Positions 1 to 5,121 of a stretch of 6,143 nt of DNA are shown one piece after another. The first letter of the stretch is position 1. Every line of letters starts with the position of its first letter. The notes below the pieces were generated by a model. It ran no database searches, was not told the origin of the DNA, and saw nothing but the letters and a program-made list of their open reading frames with translations. Source of the DNA: Balneolales bacterium (lineage in GTDB: Bacteria; Bacteroidota; Rhodothermia; Balneolales; Natronogracilivirgulaceae). Where the stretch lies: NCBI GenBank assembly GCA_007131535.1, contig SLQI01000436.1, forward strand, positions 1-6,143, written 5' to 3'. The position numbers and the translations under genes were made by a program.

Positions 1-1138
1 CAAGGCGGCATCCATGCTGCTGCTGATTACTTTGATCATCTTCGGCATGATTGTCGCCAAGCCCATTCTGGTACCTTTGGCATTTGCGGTTGTCGTAGCC
101 ATTCTTCTGACACCGCTGTGCAATTACATGGAATCCTATAAGGTGCCACGCTTTCTGTCTGCTTTTTTAAGCATCCTTGTTGCCATTGCCTTTGTTTCCG
201 GACTGATTTTCTTCTCGTATCATCAAATCGTTGGCTTTGCCGACGACATTTCGCTGATTGAGGATCGCCTGAACGAGCTTTTTGATCAGTTCAGCGAATT
301 TATTTCCTACTGGTTTGAAGTGGAACCGGATACCCAGCTGGAATCTCTTGAGGATGCCGTTGTCTCGTTTCTGCGCGATAATGTAGAAGCCTTCACCCGC
401 GGAATGATGACGGCCGCCACCACCATCACCATGTTTTTTCTGATCCCGATCTACGTATTCCTGCTGCTGATTTTCCGGGATTTTCTGAAGGAATTCATTT
501 TCCAGGCTCTTGACCGGGACAGCCAGGGCGGCAAGGTGGAGCGAATTGTTTATAAAGCCAAGAATGTTCTTCAGAACTATATCGTCGGGATGTTTTTGGT
601 TATCTGTATCCTGGCCGTTATCAACACCGTTATGCTGCTGGTGATCGGGGTGAACCACGCCGTATTTTTCGCAGTTTTTGCGGCTGTACTTAACGTCATC
701 CCGTTTCTCGGGCCGATCCTCGGGTCTATTTTACCGGCTATTTATGCGCTGCTAACCATGGACTCCCTGATTTATCCGGCCGCGATTCTGCTGGGATTCT
801 ATATCGTACAACTTTTCGAAAGTAACTTATTTACCCCTACGATCGTCGGCAGCCGCGTAAGTATGAACCCGCTGGTTACCTTGCTGGCAATTTTTATCGG
901 CGGACAAATCTGGGGGCTGGCCGGCATGATCCTGTTTATTCCAGCCGGTGCTATGATGAAAGAAATTTTCGATGAGGTAGATTCGCTGCAACCCTACGGA
1001 TTCCTGCTCGGAAGTGTAAGCCAGGGGATGGCAAAGCGGCGCAGTGCTATGGCTCAAAAACTACAGGAATACTCCGAACGCCTCCAGCAGAAAGAAAAGA
1101 ATCGGGAAGGAAAAAAGAAGCGCAAAAAGGGGAGATAG
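1..1138 (+). CDS. AI-2E family transporter (5' end probably outside window)
   Basis: This is an inner-membrane protein of the AI-2E transporter family (PF01594, the TqsA/YdiK/PerM group). Characterised relatives export autoinducer-2 or act as Na+/H+ antiporters; the substrate here is unknown. Numbering from the ATG at 14 (374 residues), hydrophobic segments lie near 1-36, 48-68, 136-155, 190-212, 215-262 and 285-313. A soluble, acidic, helix-rich stretch (about 72-130) separates the early helices from the rest, as is usual in the family. Family-like motifs are VIPFLGPILGSILPA at 228-242 and the segment from NPLV (285) through GLAG (301) to KEIFDEV (316-322). The C-terminus (about 340-374) is strongly basic and lysine-rich. 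The ATG at 14 begins directly inside the first helix and the frame is open to the left edge with no Shine-Dalgarno sequence, so the true start is probably upstream; relatives usually have a short leader before this helix. The family call is confident, the start is not. Confidence 0.92.
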   Translation, partial: KAASMLLLITLIIFGMIVAKPILVPLAFAVVVAILLTPLCNYMESYKVPRFLSAFLSILVAIAFVSGLIFFSYHQIVGFADDISLIEDRLNELFDQFSEFISYWFEVEPDTQLESLEDAVVSFLRDNVEAFTRGMMTAATTITMFFLIPIYVFLLLIFRDFLKEFIFQALDRDSQGGKVERIVYKAKNVLQNYIVGMFLVICILAVINTVMLLVIGVNHAVFFAVFAAVLNVIPFLGPILGSILPAIYALLTMDSLIYPAAILLGFYIVQLFESNLFTPTIVGSRVSMNPLVTLLAIFIGGQIWGLAGMILFIPAGAMMKEIFDEVDSLQPYGFLLGSVSQGMAKRRSAMAQKLQEYSERLQQKEKNREGKKKRKKGR

Positions 1139-1337
1139 GTTCAAATCACTTAATGTGAATCCACCGAGCGCTTAGTTGATGAGGCTATAATAGTTGCTCC
1201 GGCCTTCAAGCCTCTTGTAACCTTTGGGTTCACGGTGATTTCTCCATACCATAGTGAGGAAATCATCCGAATATGACAATGGCATTGTGAAATGCATCTG
1301 TTACTTTGACAACCAAACTGCCAGACACTTCCCGATC
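1139..1337 (+). other. Intergenic spacer with weak hairpin and TATAAT-like box
   Basis: The spacer between the transporter and the RibD-C gene shows no credible gene. It contains a 6-bp inverted repeat, GAGGCT (1181-1186) with AGCCTC (1209-1214), around a 22-nt loop. There is no T-run after it, so it is a poor intrinsic terminator. TATAAT at 1186-1191 matches a sigma-70 -10 hexamer, but nothing like TTGACA lies 16-18 bp upstream. A near-complementary pair (AATCCACCG near 1158, CGGTGATTT near 1233) is imperfect. A promoter for the next gene probably lies in this stretch, but the sequence does not fix its position. Confidence 0.3.
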
Positions 1338-1889
1338 ATGACTCTAAAAACATCCGTATTTATTGCCGCAAGTCTCGATGGATTTATCGCACGTGAAAAC
1401 GGAGACCTCGATTGGCTGACCGGTCAGCCGTCCGGTGATCCGGATGAAGACTACGGATACAGTTCGTTCATCGATACGGTTGATGTACTCGTTATGGGTC
1501 GCCACACTTATGAAAAAGTACGCTCATTCGACATCTGGCCTTATCAAGATCTGCACGTTGTAGTTTTGAGTACACAAAAACCGGAAGTTCCGGATGAACT
1601 TAAAAAAAACGTTGAGGTCAGGAACCTTTCCCCCCGGGACGTAGTAAAAAAGTTAAGTGACGAGGGTTTTCAGCATGCCTATATCGACGGCGGCAGAACG
1701 CTCTCTCAGTTTTTGAATGCGGGATTGCTTGATGAGCTGATCATCACCCGAATACCTGTTTTGATCGGCAATGGAATCCCGCTATTTGAAAAGATCGACC
1801 AGGATATCCATCTCGTACATGAAGAATCCGCATCGTTTGACAACGGATTTGTACAAAGCCGATATCGAATTAAAAGTGCTGCCGGATAA
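1338..1889 (+). CDS. Dihydrofolate reductase family protein (RibD C-terminal-like)
   Basis: The predicted cytosolic 183-residue protein belongs to the RibD-C / dihydrofolate-reductase-like family (PF01872), a Rossmann-like NADPH-binding fold shared by riboflavin-pathway reductases and many stand-alone proteins (YwjB, YyaP types) of unknown substrate. Visible motifs are the N-terminal strand and loop VFIAASLDGFIA (7-18), with the family's S-x-DG signature; VMGRHTYE (52-59); the glycine-rich nucleotide-binding turn YIDGGR (115-120); and the late motif DELIITRIPVLIGNG (132-146). It is full length for the family. A GTG at 1254 in the same frame would add 28 residues (NGIVKCICYFDNQ and so on) that do not resemble the family, so the ATG at 1338, just before the first strand, is preferred; neither start has a Shine-Dalgarno sequence. 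It lies 29 bp before the VOC gene and is probably co-transcribed with it. True folate reduction is not implied, since stand-alone members rarely have a proven substrate. Confidence 0.88.
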   Translation: MTLKTSVFIAASLDGFIARENGDLDWLTGQPSGDPDEDYGYSSFIDTVDVLVMGRHTYEKVRSFDIWPYQDLHVVVLSTQKPEVPDELKKNVEVRNLSPRDVVKKLSDEGFQHAYIDGGRTLSQFLNAGLLDELIITRIPVLIGNGIPLFEKIDQDIHLVHEESASFDNGFVQSRYRIKSAAG

Positions 1890-1918
1890 AATAAAAAACT
1901 GCATAGGGTACACCGACT

Positions 1919-2320
1919 ATGCAACAACGTATTTCTCTTATAACCCTTGGGGTGGATGATATTGAAACCATGTCCCGGTTTTATACCGAAGTTTTCGGCT
2001 GGATGCCACTCCGGCAGAGTACCGATCAAATTAAATTTTTCCAGTTAAACGGAGTGAAACTGGCTTTGTTCGATCGCGACGCTCTGGCAGAGGATGCCGA
2101 TATCCCGGCAGAGGGTAGTGGTTTTCGTTCGTTTTCTCTGGCTTATAATCTGGGCAGCAAGGAACAGGTGGATGTCTGCTTTGAAGAGCTGATAAGCCGG
2201 GGAGCCCGAATCGTTAAGCAACCGGAAATGGTGTACTGGGGCGGCTACCGCGGCTATATTGCCGACCCGGAAGGCAATTTGTGGGAACTGGCTTGGAACC
2301 CTTATTTGAATGACGATTGA
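1919..2320 (+). CDS. VOC family protein (glyoxalase/bleomycin resistance fold)
   Basis: The predicted small cytosolic protein of 133 residues belongs to the vicinal oxygen chelate superfamily (PF00903-type). The two halves of the fold are visible: an N-terminal module with ITLGVDDIETMSRFYTEVFG (7-26), the common strand followed by the F-Y-x-x-x-F-G helix, and a C-terminal module ending in YIADPEGNLWELAWNP (113-128), the D-P-x-G-N-x-W/x-E signature. Glu123 is in the usual position of a metal ligand. The first-strand position often occupied by His is Leu10 or a neighbour here, so the metal site may be incomplete and the reaction cannot be predicted. Members include glyoxalase I, dioxygenases, drug-binding and fosfomycin-modifying enzymes; nothing here picks one. 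It follows the RibD-C gene by 29 bp. The leader is A-rich (around 1888-1897) without a clear Shine-Dalgarno sequence. Shorter internal ATGs (for example codon 18) would delete the first strand, so the ATG at 1919 is favoured. Confidence 0.88.
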   Translation: MQQRISLITLGVDDIETMSRFYTEVFGWMPLRQSTDQIKFFQLNGVKLALFDRDALAEDADIPAEGSGFRSFSLAYNLGSKEQVDVCFEELISRGARIVKQPEMVYWGGYRGYIADPEGNLWELAWNPYLNDD

Positions 2321-2322
2321 TC

Positions 2323-2351
2323 GCAGGAGCAATTTTGCCTGCCTGGCTTTT
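2323..2351 (+). terminator. Possible weak intrinsic terminator after the VOC gene
   Basis: GCAGG (2323-2327) can pair with CCTGC (2338-2342) across a 10-nt loop just after the VOC stop codon. A short TTTT follows at 2348-2351, but 5 nt separate it from the stem. The stem is short and the T-run is displaced, so this is only suggestive. Confidence 0.25.
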
Positions 2352-2675
2352 CAGATTTCTTTGATGCCGCTATCATTTACTTTTAAATATGTGCAAAGAC
2401 GGTCTCAAAGAGCATTTTTTGAAGTCGGTCGATTTATTTTTTGATACAACCATCAATGATCAATTGCGAATAGGCTTACCTGCAAAGCGGGGTTGCCGGC
2501 GATCCGTTAAGGAGATTGTTTGTGTCACAAATACCCCGCATAACTAACACTCACCCCTATTTTAAGTTTGAAGTAAACTGCGTTTTTTGGGATTTCGCGC
2601 GTCGGTTTAAGGTAAAGACAACAGCTCAAGACGATATCAGTGTACAGTTATCAGTTTGTTTTAAAAAAATCAACC

Positions 2676-2758
2676 CTTCACCTTCCCGCTCTGGCGGCCT
2701 TGGCGGTTTCACGCCCCGCTTAACCACAGCGCGCACAGGGTACATTGGGGAGAAATGA
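2676..2758. repeat. Possible degenerate dispersed intergenic repeat
   Basis: The stretch has two TGGCGG copies 9 bp apart (2692-2697, 2701-2706), then CGGTTTCACG, then TTAACCACAG (2720-2729) followed by CGCACAGGG. From memory it resembles decayed versions of a widespread bacterial intergenic repeat family of the type CTTTGCG/CTTGGCGG...TTAACCACAGAG...CACAGAG. Only one copy is in this window, so repetition is not shown here; the call rests on resemblance and is tentative. Confidence 0.3.
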
Positions 2759-2820
2759 GGAAAAATTTTAGATTGCGAGTATATTGGTCATTGTGATCCC
2801 TTCCTGCTCATAGCTGCTGT

Positions 2821-2854
2821 GCCGACAGCCCGGCTTTGCCGGACAGCCGGCTTT
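2821..2854. repeat. Tandem 17-bp duplication, hairpin-forming
   Basis: Two adjacent 17-bp units, GCCGACAGCCCGGCTTT (2821-2837) and GCCGGACAGCCGGCTTT (2838-2854), differ by one base gained and one lost. The first unit can fold with neighbouring bases: GCTGT (2816-2820) with ACAGC (2825-2829) around a GCCG loop, then CCGGC (2830-2834) with GCCGG (2838-2842) around TTT. AGCCGGCT (2845-2852) is an 8-bp palindrome followed by a T-run to 2856. It could be a terminator-like or small-RNA structure, or simply replication slippage. Confidence 0.6.
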
Positions 2855-2965
2855 TTGAATTGTAATACAATCTTTCTTTGCAGAGATGGTCTGGGTGAAA
2901 ATCTGCAGCTGATTACATTAACCCGCTCAAAAGATAGTACACTAACTACCATCGTGATGACACTT

Positions 2966-2988
2966 TTCAATACATAATTCGTATTGAA
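2966..2988. promoter_or_regulatory. Perfect 8-bp inverted repeat (operator or AT-rich hairpin)
   Basis: TTCAATAC (2966-2973) and GTATTGAA (2981-2988) are exact reverse complements around a 7-nt spacer, about 105 bp before the first possible start of the ABC ATPase gene. The geometry suits a dimeric regulator site; exporter genes of this type are often controlled by TetR-like repressors, but no regulator gene is in the window. A T-rich tail (GTTTTTATTT, 2989 on) means a weak terminator is an alternative. Confidence 0.4.
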
Positions 2989-3035
2989 GTTTTTATTTGA
3001 AGTCCATTCGTTGATAAGTTGATAATTAGATATTT

Positions 3036-3120
3036 GAGTGCACTCCGTAAAGATGGAAAATATGTAACCATTGATAGCACGAGCTTAAATAGTGTCTGTA
3101 ATTAAGTTTTACCGGAGTGC
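3036..3120. repeat. Palindrome and bulged inverted repeat at the start of the ABC ATPase gene
   Basis: GAGTGCACTC (3036-3045) is a perfect 10-bp palindrome. Its right half belongs to a longer arm, GCACTCCG plus TAAA (3040-3051), which pairs with TTTA, a bulged C, then CGGAGTGC (3108-3120), making 12 bp with one bulge around 56 nt. The 3' arm lies inside the reading frame if translation begins at the GTG at 3092. It could be an operator, a leader RNA structure affecting translation, or the ends of a small decayed element. Confidence 0.45.
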
Positions 3121-4192
3121 TTTCATCTTTAAACTCTTAATAATTGCACCTGTGCATTCTCACAATTCTACCACCACCGATCAGCTTCCGGCTGAACAGT
3201 TTAATAAAGCCCGGCAGGAACCATCTCCGGCCATTGTGGCACACAACCTCGTAAAAGTATTTGGTGAAACCCGGGCGGTTGACGGTGTGGATCTATCCAT
3301 TCCCAAAGGGAAGGTATACGGCTTTCTCGGGCCGAACGGCGCCGGTAAAACAACCACCATTCGTATGCTTGCCACCTTACTGCAGCCCGACGAAGGAAAC
3401 GCAACGGTTTTTGGTCACGATCTGATCAAAGAGGCGGATGCCGTTCGAAGCCGGATCAGCCTGACCGGTCAGTTTGCCTCCGTTGATGATGATATGACCG
3501 GAATGGAGAACCTGACCCTGATTGCCAGACTGCTGGGTTACCAGCGTAAACAAGCGGCTGTAAGAGCCGCTGAACTGCTACAGGCTTTCGATCTGGAAGC
3601 AGCGGCAAACCGGCAGGTCAAAAAATATTCCGGCGGGATGCGCCGGCGGATTGATATCGCTGCCAGTATCGTGAACTCACCCGAGTTACTGTTTCTGGAT
3701 GAACCAACCACCGGACTTGACCCGCGCAGCCGGAATCAGGTGTGGGATATCATCCGGGCACTGGTCAGTAACGGTACGACGATTCTGCTGACGACCCAGT
3801 ATCTGGAGGAGGCCGACCAGCTGGCCGACCGCATTGCCGTTATCGACAAAGGTAAAATCATTGCAGAAGGAACGGCAGGGGAGCTGAAACGATCTATAGG
3901 CGGTGGGAGCCTTCACGTACGCTTGCTCGAACCTGAACACCGTTCACCGGCCGAGCAAATCCTGGCCAAAAACCTCGATTCTCCGATCAGGCTTGACTCC
4001 GACCCCGCGGCGCTGAGCGCACAGGTTAACGACACTAAAAAAGTCATCGCCGCTTTGGGTGAACTTGAAAAAGCGGGAATCCATATAGCCGGTTTCTCAA
4101 TGGGGCAGCCCAGCCTGGATGAAGTATTTCTGAAACTAACCGGAGAGCCGGCACATCACACTGAAGAAAACGAGGAGATGGCAAATGGATAA
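3092..4192 (+). CDS. DrrA-type ABC exporter ATP-binding protein (start uncertain)
   Basis: This is the nucleotide-binding subunit of an ABC-2 exporter in the daunorubicin-resistance DrrA family; it hydrolyses ATP at the inner membrane to drive the permease encoded next. Numbering from the GTG at 3092: the ABC domain starts near 48; Walker A GPNGAGKT at 80-87; Q-loop Q127; signature YSGGM 179-183; Walker B LLFLDEP 199-205; D-loop GLDPRSR 208-214. The switch-histidine position is Gln in TTQYLEEADQLAD (234-246), which is normal for DrrA proteins. A C-terminal regulatory domain (about 270-350) ends in PSLDEVFLKLTG, the DrrA-type tail motif that interacts with DrrB. The first 47 residues are not family-like and contain no Met. 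No ATG precedes the domain in frame; GTG codons at 3092, 3152 and 3236 are candidates, none with a clear Shine-Dalgarno sequence. The 3236 start would leave almost no leader. The stop overlaps the permease start by 8 bp, implying translational coupling. The substrate is unknown. Confidence 0.92.
   Translation: MSVIKFYRSAFIFKLLIIAPVHSHNSTTTDQLPAEQFNKARQEPSPAIVAHNLVKVFGETRAVDGVDLSIPKGKVYGFLGPNGAGKTTTIRMLATLLQPDEGNATVFGHDLIKEADAVRSRISLTGQFASVDDDMTGMENLTLIARLLGYQRKQAAVRAAELLQAFDLEAAANRQVKKYSGGMRRRIDIAASIVNSPELLFLDEPTTGLDPRSRNQVWDIIRALVSNGTTILLTTQYLEEADQLADRIAVIDKGKIIAEGTAGELKRSIGGGSLHVRLLEPEHRSPAEQILAKNLDSPIRLDSDPAALSAQVNDTKKVIAALGELEKAGIHIAGFSMGQPSLDEVFLKLTGEPAHHTEENEEMANG
4172..4177 (+). promoter_or_regulatory. 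Ribosome binding site of the permease gene
   Basis: GAGGAG lies 7 nt before the ATG at 4185, inside the last codons of the ATPase gene. It is the strongest Shine-Dalgarno match in front of a supported gene in the window, and it fixes the permease start. With the 8-bp gene overlap it suggests coupled translation of the two subunits. Confidence 0.65.
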
Positions 4193-5015
4193 TATCACCC
4201 TGAAAACCCACACTGAAGCCTTTAACAATGCGCTGTCAAAAACTTCTAAACCTCCTAAAGCCGGTGCTTTTTCTGCTTCGCTGACTTTCGGGTGGCGGGC
4301 CCTGCTCAAAATCAAACACGTCCCTGAGCAGCTATTTGATGTAACCGCCTTTCCGATCATGTTTATTCTGATGTTTACCTATCTGTTCGGCGGCGCCATT
4401 GCCGGTTCAACCGGCGATTATCTACAGTTTTTGCTACCCGGCATTCTGGCTCAAACGGTTATTATGCTGACCATTTACACCGGAATTTCACTGAATAACG
4501 ACATCCGAAAAGGTGTGTTTGACCGGTTTCGATCACTGCCCATCTGGCAGCCGGCTGTATTAACCGGCGCCCTTTTGGGAGACGTCCTGCGCTACTCCAT
4601 AGCCTCAATGATGATCATAATCATCGGGTTTATTCTGGGATTTCGACCCGAGGCCAATATTACCGGAATTTTCCCGGCTATGGTAATATTATTGATATTC
4701 GCTTTCAGCTTTTCATGGATATGGACGGCTGTCGGTATTATCGTGCGATCTCAGGAAACGCTGTATACATTGAGCTTCATCATCATGTTTCCGCTTACTT
4801 TTATCAGCAACATCTTCGTAGACCCCGAAACCATGCCGCCCTGGCTGGAAGCATTTGTGAATGTAAACCCGGTCAGTATATTGGTTACCGCTATGAGGGG
4901 GTTCATACACGGTGGGGTCACCCCGGCTGATATTGCAGCCGTCCTATTGGTGTCGGCGGCGCTTATAGCCGTATTCGGTCCGATTACGATGTATTTGTTC
5001 CGCAGGCAAAAGTAA
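4185..5015 (+). CDS. DrrB-type ABC-2 exporter permease
   Basis: The 276-residue integral membrane subunit of an ABC-2 transporter (PF01061/PF12698 clan, DrrB-like) forms the export path energised by the preceding ATPase. After a hydrophilic N-terminal tail (1-30) and an amphipathic stretch (31-50), hydrophobic segments lie near 54-74, 83-103, 128-152, 160-187, 193-212 and 247-272: six helices, the usual number. The cytoplasmic loop after the second helix, NNDIRKGVFDRFRSLPI (104-120), is the conserved DrrB-type coupling-helix region with the D-x-x-x-G-x-x-D-R-x-R-S-x-P pattern. The external stretch VDPETMPPWLEAFVNVNPV (212-230) before the last helix is also typical of the family. Full length is normal. 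The start is supported by GAGGAG at 4172-4177 and by the overlap with the ATPase gene. Related pairs export anthracyclines and other hydrophobic compounds; the substrate here cannot be inferred. The N-terminal tail of about 30 residues is somewhat long for the family. Confidence 0.93.
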   Translation: MDNITLKTHTEAFNNALSKTSKPPKAGAFSASLTFGWRALLKIKHVPEQLFDVTAFPIMFILMFTYLFGGAIAGSTGDYLQFLLPGILAQTVIMLTIYTGISLNNDIRKGVFDRFRSLPIWQPAVLTGALLGDVLRYSIASMMIIIIGFILGFRPEANITGIFPAMVILLIFAFSFSWIWTAVGIIVRSQETLYTLSFIIMFPLTFISNIFVDPETMPPWLEAFVNVNPVSILVTAMRGFIHGGVTPADIAAVLLVSAALIAVFGPITMYLFRRQK

Positions 5016-5121
5016 CCGTCCGAAGCTGCTCAATATTTATTCCTGCGTGAAACCCGCTCCGGGCTGTTACGTAATTGATCTGGCAAGTATGAGAGAAACT
5101 TCAAACTAAAACCTATTAGCT
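5016..5121 (+). other. Short spacer before sppA, with small palindromes
   Basis: CCCG (5053-5056) pairs with CGGG (5060-5063) around CTC, a 4-bp hairpin without a T-run and so not a convincing terminator. TTACGTAA (5067-5074) is an 8-bp palindrome. The A-rich leader (about 5095-5111) before the SppA ATG has no Shine-Dalgarno sequence. The spacer is long enough for a separate sppA promoter, but no box can be named with confidence. Confidence 0.25.

Larger units (their letters stand above)
2321..3091. other. Long gene-poor intergenic region (about 770 bp)
   Basis: I see no recognisable gene between the VOC and ABC ATPase genes. An open frame from about 2522 (GTG) to 2758, 78 codons, has AAGGAG (2509-2514) at good spacing, but its product has no recognisable motif and its 3' part runs through a repeat-like stretch. 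Another frame on the + strand is open from about 2758 to the TAA near 2976. It lacks a plausible start and reads through a tandem repeat and an inverted repeat, so it is not supported either. The region does hold two TATCAGT copies (2635-2641, 2649-2655), a low-complexity GC-rich stretch (2676-2758), a 17-bp tandem repeat (2821-2854), an 8-bp perfect inverted repeat (2966-2988), two TTGATAA copies (3011-3017, 3019-3025) and a 10-bp palindrome (3036-3045). It probably contains the promoter of the exporter genes. Confidence 0.6.

Noticed and set aside
234..236. Gln instead of His in the ABC ATPase switch (TTQYLEEAD) as a sign of inactivity (residue 236 of the 3092 frame; the coordinates given here are residue numbers)
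   Set aside because: Gln at this place is common in functional DrrA-type ATPases, and all other ATP-site motifs are intact.
167..658. Minus-strand open frame of 163 codons inside the AI-2E gene
   Set aside because: It is entirely antisense to a confidently recognised transporter, its product is Gln/Asn/His-rich low-complexity sequence without domain signals, and such frames arise from codon bias of the sense gene.
1706..2029. Minus-strand open frame across the RibD-C/VOC junction
   Set aside because: It overlaps two recognised + strand genes and has no recognisable motif.
2788..2970. Minus-strand 60-codon open frame in the intergenic region
   Set aside because: No motif, no ribosome binding site seen, and composition typical of non-coding sequence.
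2758..2978. Open + strand frame in the intergenic region ending in SKDSTLTTIVMTLFNT
   Set aside because: About 70 codons with no ATG near its beginning and no recognised motif; it reads through the tandem repeat and part of the inverted repeat. A remnant of a broken gene cannot be excluded but nothing supports it.
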